Shown: positions 7,495-20,125 of the stretch, in pieces
Layout of the letters: each line of letters begins with the position of its first letter
Position numbering within the stretch: position 1 is the stretch's first letter
NCBI RefSeq assembly: GCF_000423885.1
Contig: NZ_AUIV01000010.1
Location: forward strand, 1-64,000
DNA from: Thermomonas fusca DSM 15424
GTDB taxonomy: Bacteria > Pseudomonadota > Gammaproteobacteria > Xanthomonadales > Xanthomonadaceae
Length of the DNA: 64,000 bases
Reading direction: 5' to 3'
Notes under the pieces: generated by a model
Database searches by the model: none
Seen by the model: the letters and a program-made list of their open reading frames with translations, nothing else
What the model was told of the DNA's origin: nothing
Made by a program: the position numbers and the translations under genes

Positions 7495-8517
7495 ATGCAT
7501 GGCGACACAGTGTTGGATGGGGCAGGCGTGACCGCGCAGTCATCGGCGAGGCGCCTGCTTGCCGCCGACGTCGGTGGCACCTACGCCCGCTTGGGCCTGG
7601 TCGATCCGGACGGCGACGGGTTCAGCGTCGGTTTCCACCGCCGCTACGAATGCGCAGCTTTTCCCAGCCTGGCCGCGGTGCTGCGCCGTTTCCGCGACGA
7701 GGCCGTCGGCGCCGGCGAGACCGCGTTTCCGGACGCCTGCGTGGTGGCGATTGCCGGCGTGCTGCAAGGCGATCATCTGCTCAACGGCAACCTGGCGTGG
7801 CCGGTGTCGCTGTCCGCGACCCGTCGCGACGCCGGCATCGGCCATCTGCACCTGATCAACGATTTCGAGGCGCTGGCCTGGGCGCTGCCGCGGATTCCGC
7901 AGGCGCAGTTGCAGCCGCTGGGTGCCGCGGGTGGCCTGCCGCTGCCGACGCTGCTGCTGGGTCCGGGCACCGGGCTGGGCGCCGCGCTGCTGGTGGAACA
8001 GGACGGCCGGCCCGCCGTGCAGCCCAGCGAAGCCGGGCAGGCCGCGCTTGCCGCCGGCACGCCGCTGGAACTGGAGGTGGTGCGGTTGCTGCAGGCGCGC
8101 TTCGGCCACGTGGCCAGCGAGCGAGTGTTCTCCGGCCCCGGGCTGGTGAACCTGTACCTGGCGCTGTGCGCGCTGCGCGAGATGCAGCCGCGCTGGCAAA
8201 CGCCGGCGGAGCTGGTGGAAGCCGCGGACCAAGGCAGCGACCCGCTGGCGGCCGAGTGCATCGCGCTGTTCTGCGGATGGCTGGGCAGCTTCGCCGGCGA
8301 CCTGGCGTTGACCTTCCGCGCCGGTTCGGTCTGCCTGGCCGGAGGCCTGACCGGGCACCTGCAGCGCCATTTGAGTCGTGGCGACTTCATCCGTCGCTTC
8401 CTCGACAAGGGCGTGCTGTCCGACAGCCTGCGCGAGGTGCCGGTGCACGCGCTGGAGCACGGCGATCTGGGCCTGATCGGCGCGGCGGCCTGGCACGCGG
8501 CGCGGCCACGCGACTGA
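7495..8517 (+). CDS. glk: Glucokinase
   Basis: Phosphorylates glucose to glucose-6-phosphate with ATP. The phosphate-1 motif LLAADVGGTYARLGLV opens the domain; HLHLINDFEALAWALP carries the sugar-binding N and D; LLGPGTGLGAALLV is the phosphate-2 motif and CLAGGLTGHL the adenosine motif. ATG 7495 gives 340 aa. GTG 7528, with GGGGCAGG just upstream, gives 329 aa, closer to typical Glk (about 320), so the start is open. It is divergent from parE across 191 bp. Confidence 0.9.
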   Translation: MHGDTVLDGAGVTAQSSARRLLAADVGGTYARLGLVDPDGDGFSVGFHRRYECAAFPSLAAVLRRFRDEAVGAGETAFPDACVVAIAGVLQGDHLLNGNLAWPVSLSATRRDAGIGHLHLINDFEALAWALPRIPQAQLQPLGAAGGLPLPTLLLGPGTGLGAALLVEQDGRPAVQPSEAGQAALAAGTPLELEVVRLLQARFGHVASERVFSGPGLVNLYLALCALREMQPRWQTPAELVEAADQGSDPLAAECIALFCGWLGSFAGDLALTFRAGSVCLAGGLTGHLQRHLSRGDFIRRFLDKGVLSDSLREVPVHALEHGDLGLIGAAAWHAARPRD

Positions 8518-8662
8518 GCGACGGCAAGCGGCGTTGCGGTGGCGCGGGTCGCGTCTGCAAGACCCGGCTGCGGTCTTCGCAAAAAGCGTGTTTCCATTCC
8601 GGATCAATGACTTGTGCCGGAACCGGGGGCGCGCGGCCATGTACGCCCACGCGTCTTGCCGC

Positions 8663-10363
<1,701 letters not shown>

Positions 10364-10371
10364 GCGCATCC

Positions 10372-12519
<2,148 letters not shown>

Positions 12520-12533
12520 GCCTGCACGCCGTC

Positions 12534-12872
12534 GTGGCGAAGCCGTTGCCCGTGCTGCTGGTCGTGCTGGTGCTGCTGTTGGCGGCGCTGCAGTACAAGC
12601 TCTGGTACGGCAGCGGCGGCCAGCACGAAGTGGCCGCGCTGACCGCGCAGGTGAAGACACAGGTGGCCGAGAACCGCCGCCTGCAGGCGCGCAACGATGC
12701 GCTGGCGGCGGAAGTCGCCGATCTCAAGGCTGGCGGCGAAGCGGTGGAAGAGCGTGCGCGCAGCGAGCTGGGCATGGTCAAGCCGGGCGAAATCTTCTAC
12801 CGGGTGATCGATGGCGCGCAGGCCGCGCCCGCATCCGCCGCGCCGGCGGGCGAGGCCGCGCCGCAGCCATGA
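12534..12872 (+). CDS. ftsB: Cell division protein FtsB
   Basis: Small bitopic divisome protein that pairs with FtsL and FtsQ. From GTG 12534 it has 112 aa: a short basic cytoplasmic start (VAKPLP), one membrane segment (VLLVVLVLLLAALQYKLW), a periplasmic coiled coil (residues about 30-65) and the family hallmark VEERARSELGMVKPGEIFYRVI. The Ala/Pro-rich tail is slightly longer than in E. coli (103 aa). Position between eno and ispD is the conserved one. Its stop overlaps the ispD start by four bases. Confidence 0.9.
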   Translation: MAKPLPVLLVVLVLLLAALQYKLWYGSGGQHEVAALTAQVKTQVAENRRLQARNDALAAEVADLKAGGEAVEERARSELGMVKPGEIFYRVIDGAQAAPASAAPAGEAAPQP

Positions 12873-13555
12873 GCTGGGCGCTGATGCCCGCCGCCGGCAG
12901 CGGACGCCGCTTCGGCGGCGAGGTGCCGAAACAGTACCTGGCTGCCGCCGGCAAGCCGCTGGTCGCGCATGCACTGGAGGCGCTGCTGGCGCATCCGGCC
13001 ATCGACGGCGCGGTGGTGGCGCTGGCGGCGGACGATCCGCACTGGCCGGGCTGGACCAGCCTGCACGGCAAGCCGGTGATTGCCTGCGTGGGTGGCCTTG
13101 AGCGCGCCGATTCGGTGCTGGCCGCGTTGCGCGCACTGCCGGCAAGCGTGCCCGAAGACGCGCTGCTGCTGGTGCACGACGCTGCGCGGCCCAACCTGCG
13201 CGCGGATGACATCGACAAACTGATCGACGCCGCGACGGCCTGCGCCGACGGCGCCGTCCTCGCCGCGCCGGTGCGCGACACCCTCAAGCGCGCCGGCGAG
13301 TCCGCGCGCATCGCAGCCACCGAGCCGCGTGAACGCCTGTGGCGCGCACTGACCCCGCAGGCGTTTCGACGCGACCTGCTGCTGCGCGCGCTGGAAGCGG
13401 CGCAGGTCGCTGGCGTTGCAGTGACGGACGAAGCGATGGCGGTCGAACGGCTGGGCCTGCATCCGGCGCTGGTCGAAGGCCGCGAGGACAATCTGAAAGT
13501 GACCACGCCGGCGGACCTGGCGCTGGTCGAATTTTTGCTGGCAAGAAACTCGTAG
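12869..13555 (+). CDS. ispD: 2-C-methyl-D-erythritol 4-phosphate cytidylyltransferase
   Basis: Third step of the MEP isoprenoid pathway: transfers CMP from CTP to methylerythritol phosphate. The nucleotide-binding signature MPAAGSGRRFGGEVPKQY is at 6-23, LVHDAARPN near 105 and ALTPQAFRRDLL in the second half. 228 aa, family about 230. ATGA overlap with ftsB suggests translational coupling. The downstream 95 bp before ispF hold a long imperfect hairpin. Confidence 0.96.
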   Translation: MSWALMPAAGSGRRFGGEVPKQYLAAAGKPLVAHALEALLAHPAIDGAVVALAADDPHWPGWTSLHGKPVIACVGGLERADSVLAALRALPASVPEDALLLVHDAARPNLRADDIDKLIDAATACADGAVLAAPVRDTLKRAGESARIAATEPRERLWRALTPQAFRRDLLLRALEAAQVAGVAVTDEAMAVERLGLHPALVEGREDNLKVTTPADLALVEFLLARNS

Positions 13556-13557
13556 AC

Positions 13558-13621
13558 GCGCACCGCAGGGCGCGATGCCCAGGCCGGACTGTGCGAAGAG
13601 CATTGCGCCCCCGCGGTGCGC
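13558..13621 (+). repeat. REP-like imperfect hairpin between ispD and ispF
   Basis: GCGCACCGC (13558-13566) and GGGCGCGATGC (13568-13578) pair with GCATTGCGCCC (13600-13610) and GCGGTGCGC (13613-13621), giving about 20 base pairs broken by one bulge and a G-T pair around a 21-nt loop. The tetranucleotide GTAG (13552-13555, containing the ispD stop) stands directly before it, as in GTAG-headed REP sequences known from Xanthomonadaceae. Family membership is inferred. Confidence 0.6.
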
Positions 13622-13650
13622 TCCTTCATAAGCAGGTAAAAGGCGGGTAG

Positions 13651-14130
13651 ATGGATATCAGGATCGGCCAGGGTTACGACGTCCACGCCTTCGGTGACGG
13701 CGACCAAGTGGTGCTGGGCGGTGTGCGCATCCCGCATGAGCGCGGCGTGCTGGCGCATTCCGACGGCGACGTGGCGCTGCACGCGCTGTGCGACGCCATG
13801 CTGGGCGCGCTGGCGCTGGGCGACATCGGCGTGCATTTCCCGCCGTCGGATGCGCGCTGGAAGGGCGCCGACAGCCGCGCCTTCGTCCGCCACTGCAACG
13901 CGCTGATCCTCGAGCGCGGCTGGCGGGTGGGCAATTGCGACATCACCGTGGTTTGCGAGCGGCCGAAGGTCGGGCCGCATGCGCAGGCCATGCGCGAGCT
14001 GATCGCCGCCGACCTCGGCATCGACATCGATGAGGTCAGCGTCAAGGCGACCACCAGCGAGCAGCTGGGCTTCACCGGCCGCGGCGAAGGCATCGCGGCG
14101 CAGGCGGTCTGCCTGCTGGTGCGGGCGTGA
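13651..14130 (+). CDS. ispF: 2-C-methyl-D-erythritol 2,4-cyclodiphosphate synthase
   Basis: Fifth step of the MEP pathway: cyclises CDP-methylerythritol phosphate, releasing CMP. Metal ligands are Asp10 and His12 in GQGYDVHAF and His44 in [10 protein letters not shown], with the loop AHSDGD before it. The second half has [18 protein letters not shown], the CMP-binding end. 159 aa, as in E. coli. ATG 13651 follows GGCGGG. Its stop overlaps the truD GTG by four bases. Confidence 0.96.
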   Translation: MDIRIGQGYDVHAFGDGDQVVLGGVRIPHERGVLAHSDGDVALHALCDAMLGALALGDIGVHFPPSDARWKGADSRAFVRHCNALILERGWRVGNCDITVVCERPKVGPHAQAMRELIAADLGIDIDEVSVKATTSEQLGFTGRGEGIAAQAVCLLVRA

Positions 14131-15161
14131 CGACGGCTGCGCGCGCCCACGGCGCGCCGGTGCTGGCCGCGCGCATCCGCAGCAGTGCCGAGGATTTCTT
14201 CGTCGAGGAAATGCCGGGCTTCGAGGCCAGTGGCGCCGGCGAGCACCTGCTGCTGACCTTGGAGAAGCGCGGCATGAACACCGCCTTCGCCGCCAGGACC
14301 ATCGCGCAATGGGCGGGCGTGGATGAATCGGCGATCGGCTACGCCGGGCTGAAGGACCGCCATGCGGTGACCCGCCAGCGCTTCAGCGTGTGGCTGCCGA
14401 AGAAAGTCGCGCCGGCCATCGAGGCGTTGCAGAGTGACGAGCTGCGCGTGCTGGACCACGCCTGGCATTCACGCAAGCTGCCGCGCGGTGCGCTGGCCGG
14501 CAACCGTTTCGTGCTGGTGCTGCGGGCGCTTGAAGGCGAGCGCGATGCCGTCGATGCACGGCTGTCCGCGATCGCGGCGCGCGGCGTGCCCAACCATTTC
14601 GGCGAGCAGCGCTTCGGCCGCGGTGGCGACAACGTGCGCAAGGCGGTGGCGATGTTCGCCGGCGGCCGGGTGAAGCGCGAGGAGCGCACGATGCTGCTCT
14701 CCGCCGCGCGTTCGGAACTGTTCAACCGGGTGCTGGCGGCGCGGGTCGAGGCGGGCAATTGGGACGCGGCGCTGGACGGCGAGGTGTGGATGCTGGACGG
14801 CAGCCGCAGCGTGTTCGGCCCCGAGCCGTTCACCCCGGAACTGCAGGCGCGGCTGGAGGCGTTCGACATCCATCCCAGCGGCCCGCTGTGGGGCGAGGGC
14901 GAACTGCGCAGCACCGGCGCCGCCCGCGAGCTGGAGCTGGCCGCGCTGGCCGGCGATACCGCCTCGCGCCTGCGCGCGGGCCTGGAGCGCGCAGGCCTGA
15001 AGCAGGAGCGCCGCGCGCTGCGGCTGCGGCCGGCCGAACTGGCGTGGTCATGGCGCGATGACGGCGCGCTGGAGCTGCGCTTCGCGCTGCCGCCGGGCTG
15101 CTACGCGACCACGGTGCTGGGCGAGTTGGGCGAGATCGTGGATTCCGCACAATCCCGGTAA
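14127..15161 (+). CDS. truD: tRNA pseudouridine(13) synthase TruD
   Basis: Makes pseudouridine at position 13 of tRNA-Glu. The catalytic aspartate is Asp77 in [15 protein letters not shown]. Other family features are [12 protein letters not shown] near the N-terminus, [15 protein letters not shown] and the C-terminal [16 protein letters not shown]. 344 aa (E. coli 349). The start is the GTG at 14127, which overlaps the ispF stop. It belongs to the conserved ftsB-ispD-ispF-truD-surE-pcm order, although the smr gene on the other strand separates it from surE here. Confidence 0.95.
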   Translation: MTTAARAHGAPVLAARIRSSAEDFFVEEMPGFEASGAGEHLLLTLEKRGMNTAFAARTIAQWAGVDESAIGYAGLKDRHAVTRQRFSVWLPKKVAPAIEALQSDELRVLDHAWHSRKLPRGALAGNRFVLVLRALEGERDAVDARLSAIAARGVPNHFGEQRFGRGGDNVRKAVAMFAGGRVKREERTMLLSAARSELFNRVLAARVEAGNWDAALDGEVWMLDGSRSVFGPEPFTPELQARLEAFDIHPSGPLWGEGELRSTGAARELELAALAGDTASRLRAGLERAGLKQERRALRLRPAELAWSWRDDGALELRFALPPGCYATTVLGELGEIVDSAQSR

Positions 15162-15206
15162 CCGCTATTTTTCCCGTCGTCGCGGGAACGATCCGTGCCG
15201 GCAGCT

Positions 15207-15773
15207 TCAGCGCTTCTCCAGCAACACCAGCACCGCCCCGGTGCCGCCCTGCGCCGCAGGCGGCGAATGGAAGGCGAGCACGTCGGCGCGCTGGCGCAGC
15301 AGGCGGTCCACCAGGTTCTTCAGCACCGGCAACCGCTCTTCGGAATTGCGGCCCTTGCCGTGCACGATCCGCACGCAACCCAGGCCGTGCGCGCGGCAGT
15401 CGCGCAGGAATTCGCGCAGCAGTGCTTCGGCGGTGCGGGCGGGCAGACCGTGCAGGTCGAGTTCTTCCTGCGCCGCGTATTCGCCGCGCGCCAGTTTCTT
15501 CAGCACCCGCGGAGTGATTTCCTCGCGCCGGTAGCTCATCTCGTCGCCGGCTTCCAGTGCGGACACCAGCATGTGGCGGAACTCCTCGCGGGCGGCTTCC
15601 TCGTCGCGACGGGCCATCTTCGCGGACGGCTTCGGCTTCGGTGCGGCGGGCGGCGGCGTGGCCTCCGGCAGCGCCCGCACCTTGCCCCGGTCGGCGCCGA
15701 TGGCGGCGCGGAACAGGCTGGCGTCGTCGCGGTAGTCATGCTCGGGTTGGATGTCGGGCGGGGCCTTGCGCAT
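15207..15773 (-). CDS. Smr-domain protein (SmrA-like endonuclease)
   Basis: 188 aa. A charged, Ala/Pro-rich N-terminal half (1-80) precedes a C-terminal Smr domain like the end of MutS2. The domain shows LDLHGL (105-110) and HGKG (138-141), the residues associated with nicking or mRNA-cleaving activity in stand-alone Smr proteins such as YdaL/SmrA. I chose the ATG at 15773 because the family conserved part starts shortly after. It sits head to head with surE (73 bp apart) and tail to tail with truD, splitting a usually continuous operon. Its substrate here is unknown. Confidence 0.85.
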   Translation of the reverse strand: MRKAPPDIQPEHDYRDDASLFRAAIGADRGKVRALPEATPPPAAPKPKPSAKMARRDEEAAREEFRHMLVSALEAGDEMSYRREEITPRVLKKLARGEYAAQEELDLHGLPARTAEALLREFLRDCRAHGLGCVRIVHGKGRNSEERLPVLKNLVDRLLRQRADVLAFHSPPAAQGGTGAVLVLLEKR

Positions 15774-15846
15774 GCCGCTCAGGTTACCGCGAAGCGCCTG
15801 TGCGCATCCGGTATCATGGCCGCATGCACAATGTTCCGATGCCGTG

Positions 15847-16635
15847 ATGCGGGTACTGGTCAGCAACGACGACGGTGTCGACGCCCCCGGCATCCACGCG
15901 CTGGCCAAGGGCCTGCGCGACGCCGGCCACGAAGTGGTGTTGGTGGCGCCCGACCGCGACCGCAGTGGCGCCAGCAATTCGCTGACGCTGGATGCACCGA
16001 TCCGGGTGGTGCAGCTCGATCCGCGCACCTGGAAGGTCTACGGCACCCCCACCGACTGCGTGCACGTGGCGGTCACCGGCATGCTGGAGGCGCTGGGGCT
16101 GGAACCCGACATCGTGGTGTCCGGCATCAACAACGTCGCCAACCTCGGCGACGACGTGATCTATTCCGGCACCGTGGCGGCGGCGATGGAAGGCCGCTTC
16201 CTGGGGCTGCCGGCGGTGGCGATGTCGCTGGTCACCGAGGCCCACCAGGGCAAGCACTACGAAAGCGCGGCGCGCGCGGCGGTGGAGATCGTCGAGCGTC
16301 TGCGCCGCGACCCGCTGCCGGCGTCCACCATCCTCAATGTGAACGTGCCGGATCTGCCGTGGGACGAGATCCGCGGCTTCGAGACCAGCCGCCTTGGCCA
16401 TCGTCACCGCGCCGAGCCGTGCATGCCGCAGGAAGATCCGCGCGGGCGCCAGTGGTGGTGGATCGGTGCGGCCGGCGACGAGCAGGACGCTGGGCCAGGC
16501 ACCGATTTCAACGCGGTGCGCAGCGGTCACATCGCGATCACCCCGCTGCACGTCGACCTGACCCGCTACCAGGCGCTGGAGCAGGTCGCCAGCTGGGTCG
16601 GCGGACTGGCCGCGTCGCTGGAGGCGGCATCGTGA
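15847..16635 (+). CDS. surE: 5'/3'-nucleotidase SurE
   Basis: Metal-dependent phosphatase acting on nucleoside monophosphates and short polyphosphates, linked to stationary-phase survival. The N-terminus [16 protein letters not shown] holds the metal-binding DD pair, followed by [40 protein letters not shown] is the second signature. 262 aa, family 250-265. It overlaps pcm by four bases (GTGA), the usual coupling of the pair. Confidence 0.96.
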   Translation: MRVLVSNDDGVDAPGIHALAKGLRDAGHEVVLVAPDRDRSGASNSLTLDAPIRVVQLDPRTWKVYGTPTDCVHVAVTGMLEALGLEPDIVVSGINNVANLGDDVIYSGTVAAAMEGRFLGLPAVAMSLVTEAHQGKHYESAARAAVEIVERLRRDPLPASTILNVNVPDLPWDEIRGFETSRLGHRHRAEPCMPQEDPRGRQWWWIGAAGDEQDAGPGTDFNAVRSGHIAITPLHVDLTRYQALEQVASWVGGLAASLEAAS

Positions 16636-17312
16636 TCGCGCGGATGCGCCTGCAGCCGGCCGACCTCGGCATGGGCCTGACCGGCCAGCGCGTGCGCGAC
16701 CGCCTGATCGACGACCTGCGCAAGGGCGGCATCACCGACGAGCGCGTGCTCAATGCGATCCGCACGGTGCCGCGCCACCAGTTCGTGGACGAGGCGCTGG
16801 CTTCGCGCGCCTACGAGAACAACGCCCTGCCGATCGGCCACGGCCAGACCATTTCGCAGCCGTTCGTGGTGGCGAAGATGACCGAGGCGCTGCTGCGCGA
16901 CGGGCCGAACAAGGTGCTGGAAGTGGGCACCGGCTCGGGTTACCAGGCCGCGGTGCTGGCTGCGCTGGGGCTTGATGTCTTCACCGTCGAGCGCATCGGC
17001 GACCTGCTGCGCACCGCGCGCAAGCGCTTCCGCAGCCTTGGCCTGCATGTGCGCAGCAAGCATGACGACGGCCGCATCGGCTGGCCGGAAGAAGCACCGT
17101 TCGGCGCCATCATCGTCACCGCCGCCGGTCCTGCGCTGGTGGATGCGCTGATCGCGCAGCTGGCGCCGGGGGGAGTGCTGGTGGCACCGGTGGGCGCCTC
17201 CGGCGGGCAGTCGCTGCTGTGCCTGCGCAAGCAGGCCGATGGCAGCATCGTGCAGGAAGATCTGGGCGCGGTGGTGTTCGTGCCGCTGCTGTCGGGGATG
17301 ACCGATCGATGA
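16632..17312 (+). CDS. pcm: Protein-L-isoaspartate O-methyltransferase
   Basis: Repairs isoaspartyl residues in aged proteins using S-adenosylmethionine. Recognised from [24 protein letters not shown] (shown in part), [18 protein letters not shown] and the SAM-binding motif [16 protein letters not shown]. 226 aa from GTG 16632; E. coli has 208. Its stop overlaps the next ATG (ATGA). Confidence 0.95.
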   Translation: MIARMRLQPADLGMGLTGQRVRDRLIDDLRKGGITDERVLNAIRTVPRHQFVDEALASRAYENNALPIGHGQTISQPFVVAKMTEALLRDGPNKVLEVGTGSGYQAAVLAALGLDVFTVERIGDLLRTARKRFRSLGLHVRSKHDDGRIGWPEEAPFGAIIVTAAGPALVDALIAQLAPGGVLVAPVGASGGQSLLCLRKQADGSIVQEDLGAVVFVPLLSGMTDR

Positions 17313-17923
17313 AACTGTTTGGCCCGCTCTACCAGCGCGCGCTGGTCTGGTCGCGGCATCCGAAGGCGCCGGCACTGCTGGGCGGCCTGAGCTTCGCCGA
17401 GGCCATCGTGTTCCCGGTGATGCCGGAAGTGATGCTGGCGCCGATGTGCCTGGCGCAACCGAAGCGTGCGTTCCGCTTCGCCGGCATCAGCCTGCTGTTC
17501 TCGCTGCTGGGCGCGGTGGTCGGCTACCTGCTGGGCCATTACGCCTACGAAGTGGTCAAGCCGGGGTTGGCCGCGCTGGGCTGGCTGACGCGGATCGAGG
17601 CCGAGGTGGCGGAGTTGCGCGGGATCGTCGCGCATTCACCGTGGCGGGCTTTCTGGCTGTTGGTGCTGGCCGGGTTCACGCCGATTCCGCTGAAGATCTT
17701 CACCTGGGCCAGCGGCATCGTCGGGGTGCCGATGCTGCCGTTCCTCTCAGCGATGCTGGTGGGGCGCGGCAAGCGGGTCTACCTGCTGGCGCTGGTGATC
17801 CGGGTGGGCGGCGAGCGTGCCGAGCGCGCGCTGCATCGCTGGATCGAACATCTGGGCTGGGCGGCCATGCTGTTGCTGGCCGCCCTTGTCGGTTGGTTGC
17901 TGTTGCGCGGGCCTGCGGCATGA
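17309..17923 (+). CDS. YqaA-family (DedA/VTT-like) membrane protein
   Basis: 204 aa inner-membrane protein of the YqaA/COG1238 group, related to DedA scramblase-like proteins. Several hydrophobic segments are visible (about 30-50, 55-80, 125-150, 180-200); the family-typical stretch [19 protein letters not shown] stands in the first and [14 protein letters not shown] in the third. Biochemical role is uncertain. It is coupled by 4-nt overlaps to pcm before and nlpD after. Confidence 0.87.
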   Translation: MKLFGPLYQRALVWSRHPKAPALLGGLSFAEAIVFPVMPEVMLAPMCLAQPKRAFRFAGISLLFSLLGAVVGYLLGHYAYEVVKPGLAALGWLTRIEAEVAELRGIVAHSPWRAFWLLVLAGFTPIPLKIFTWASGIVGVPMLPFLSAMLVGRGKRVYLLALVIRVGGERAERALHRWIEHLGWAAMLLLAALVGWLLLRGPAA

Positions 17924-18696
17924 TGGGCGGCATGCGCGGATATCGGGTGCTGGCGGTGGTGGTGGCGGTGGTCGTGCTCGCGGGCTGCGGGCGCAGCCGG
18001 GTGGTGCGCGAGTATCCGCATCGCGGCTCGCGCAGCGGCGCCAGTGCGCTGCCGCCGGTGCGGGTATCGCAGCCGAAATACGGCGCCACCGCAGTGGTCC
18101 AGCGCGGCCAGACGGTCTACCGGATCGCCACCGAAAACGGCATCACCGCGCTGGATCTGGCGCTGTGGAACGACATCCCGCCGCCTTACACCATCCATCC
18201 GGGGCAGCGCCTGCGCCTGTATCCGAGCGATCGCCGTGATCTGCCCGCGCGTCCCGTTGTTGCGAAGCCGTCCACCACGCCGTCGCAGCGTCAGGCGACC
18301 GCGCCGGCAGCGCTTCCGGCCAGCGAACTGGCCTGGCGCTGGCCGGCGGAAGGCGCAGTGGTGACCACCTTTGCGGCCGGCGATCCCACCCGTCAGGGCA
18401 TCGACATCGCCGGCAAGGCCGGGCAATCGGTACGCGCCGCCGCCGATGGGGTGGTGGTGTATTCCGGCTCGGGCCTGGTGGGCTATGGCGAACTGGTGAT
18501 CGTCAAGCACAACGACCAGTGGCTGTCGGCCTACGGGCACAACCGCGCGCGGCTGGTGAACGAAGGTGCGCTGGTCAAGGCCGGCCAGCAAATCGCGGAA
18601 ATGGGCCGCAGCGGCGCCGCGCGCGACATGCTGCACTTCGAGATCCGCTACAACGGCAAGCCGGTCAATCCGCAGGGTTATCTACCCGCGCGCTGA
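17920..18696 (+). CDS. nlpD: NlpD-like murein hydrolase activator lipoprotein
   Basis: Outer-membrane lipoprotein that activates septal amidases. The lipobox VLAGC makes Cys23 the lipidated residue. A LysM domain (about 56-104: VVQRGQTVYRIATENG to IHPGQRLRLYP) is followed by a Pro/Thr/Ala linker and a LytM/M23 domain (about 150-250). The first zinc ligand is replaced (QGIDIAG where active M23 enzymes have H), so it is a degenerate, activating LytM domain as in NlpD/EnvC. Three in-frame ATG codons (17920, 17923, 17932) are possible starts; the first overlaps the yqaA stop. No rpoS follows. Confidence 0.92.
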   Translation: MMGGMRGYRVLAVVVAVVVLAGCGRSRVVREYPHRGSRSGASALPPVRVSQPKYGATAVVQRGQTVYRIATENGITALDLALWNDIPPPYTIHPGQRLRLYPSDRRDLPARPVVAKPSTTPSQRQATAPAALPASELAWRWPAEGAVVTTFAAGDPTRQGIDIAGKAGQSVRAAADGVVVYSGSGLVGYGELVIVKHNDQWLSAYGHNRARLVNEGALVKAGQQIAEMGRSGAARDMLHFEIRYNGKPVNPQGYLPAR

Positions 18697-18775
18697 AGGC
18701 GTCCTGGCTGTGCGGTTGCGGCGCAGTGGCGCTTGCAGAACCGACTGCGCGCGAACGCGCCTTGTGCCGTCAGCT

Positions 18776-19447
18776 TCAGCGCACCGACTTGAGCGTCAGC
18801 TCCAGCTCGTCCCTGCCGTCCTTGCGCTGCAGGATGCGCGCGGGGGTGGGCAGGCCATCGACGATCCACACGATCACCTGCTTGTCGTCGCTGCTGCGCG
18901 AAACCTTGGTAGCCGTGCGCTGCTGCCCGCCGACGATGACGGTGTCCTTGCCGAGGTTCTGGAAGCGCTGCGGCCGTGCCACGCCGTTGTCCACCAGCCG
19001 GTAGCTGAGCGGCTTGCCGGCGGCCACGTCGCGGACCAGGGCCAGGTTGATCAGCATGCCGTCGAGGTCGCCGTCCTCCAGCTTCACCGGGCCCACCCGG
19101 TCGGCCTTCACGTCGCCGCTCCAGTGCGCCTCGCGCTGGGCCCAGTCGTAGGTGGCGTTCTTCTGCGAGCGCTTGAACAGCACCTGCGTTGCATCGACGC
19201 CGGAAAGCGGGCGGAAGCTGCCGCCATGCTCCTCGAACACGGTGGTCTGGCGCGAGCTGCCAAGCTGGTTGCTGACGCTCAGCTGGTAGTTCCAGCGGTT
19301 GTCGGCGCCGCGGTTCAGGCTGATCTGCGCGTTCGCCTGCACGCCCTTCCAGCTGGCCTCGTAATCGGCCACGAACGGTTTGACTGCCCACGCCTGCGAG
19401 GCGGCGAGCAGCAGGGTCAGGGCGGAGGCGATGCGGACTGCTTTCAT
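18776..19447 (-). CDS. DUF3108 domain-containing secreted protein
   Basis: 223 aa with a clear signal peptide (hydrophobic core IASALTLLLAASQAWA). The remainder is a single beta-rich DUF3108 domain, beginning VADYEASWKGVQANAQISLN and including KPLSYRLVDNGVARPQRFQNLG (quoted in parts). Such proteins are periplasmic and of unknown function, often beside purine genes in Xanthomonadaceae. It lies 33 bp after purN on the same strand and probably ends the purMN transcript. Confidence 0.82.
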   Translation of the reverse strand: MKAVRIASALTLLLAASQAWAVKPFVADYEASWKGVQANAQISLNRGADNRWNYQLSVSNQLGSSRQTTVFEEHGGSFRPLSGVDATQVLFKRSQKNATYDWAQREAHWSGDVKADRVGPVKLEDGDLDGMLINLALVRDVAAGKPLSYRLVDNGVARPQRFQNLGKDTVIVGGQQRTATKVSRSSDDKQVIVWIVDGLPTPARILQRKDGRDELELTLKSVR

Positions 19448-19480
19448 GCGGAATACCTGTTCGTTACCGACGCAATCGCG

Positions 19481-20125
19481 TCAGGTCGCCATCGACTCTA
19501 GCCACAGCGGCGTAAACAGGGCCTGACCATCCAGGGTCGCCTGTCCGTTGCGTTCAGCAAGCCGGCCGGAGGCGGCCAGCTGCAGCACTCCCAGCAGCAG
19601 GGGATGTTCGACTGCCAGCACCCGCGCGGCCAGCGTGTCGGCATCGTCGTTGGGCAGTACCGGCACCCGCGCCTGTGCGATCACCGCGCCGCCGTCCAGC
19701 TCGGTGTCGACGAAGTGCAGGCTGGCGCCGTGCTCGGCATCGCCGTCATCGAGCGCGCGCTGGTGGGTATGCAGGCCCTTGTGCTTGGGCAGCAGCGAGG
19801 GATGGATGTTCAGGATCTTGCCGGCGAAGCGCTGCACGAAGGCTTCGCCAAGGATGCGCATGTAGCCGACGCAGACCACCCAGTCCGGCTCGCAGGCGGC
19901 CACTGCATCGGCCAGCACCGCGTCGAAGGCCGCGCGGCCGCCGCAGGATTTGGGCGTGCGCGACCAGCGCAGCGCTTCCGGGACCCGCTGCAGGGCCGGC
20001 GCGTCGGGCCGGTCGGAAAACACGCCGGCGATGCGGGCGTCCAGCACGCCGGCTTGGATCGCATCGAGGATCGCCTGCAGGTTGCTGCCGCGCCCGGAGG
20101 CAAGGATGGCGAGGCGGACCGGCAT
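19481..20125 (-). CDS. purN: Phosphoribosylglycinamide formyltransferase
   Basis: Transfers the formyl group of 10-formyl-tetrahydrofolate to GAR in purine synthesis. [19 protein letters not shown] begins the phosphate-binding site; ILNIHPSLLPKHKGLHTH holds the catalytic N and H, and TELDGGAVIAQ the catalytic D. 214 aa (E. coli 212). Its ATG overlaps the purM stop by one base (TGATG), so the two are translationally coupled. Confidence 0.96.
   Translation of the reverse strand: MPVRLAILASGRGSNLQAILDAIQAGVLDARIAGVFSDRPDAPALQRVPEALRWSRTPKSCGGRAAFDAVLADAVAACEPDWVVCVGYMRILGEAFVQRFAGKILNIHPSLLPKHKGLHTHQRALDDGDAEHGASLHFVDTELDGGAVIAQARVPVLPNDDADTLAARVLAVEHPLLLGVLQLAASGRLAERNGQATLDGQALFTPLWLESMAT

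Noticed and set aside
5396..7531. Open frame of 711 codons opposite parE, and similar long frames opposite pyrG, kdsA and eno (8387-12660)
   Set aside because: Reverse-strand shadows of conserved genes with no recognisable motifs or ribosome sites.
18697..18775. Remnant of rpoS after nlpD
   Set aside because: The 79-bp gap contains no sequence resembling a sigma factor; only a weak 7-bp inverted repeat is seen.
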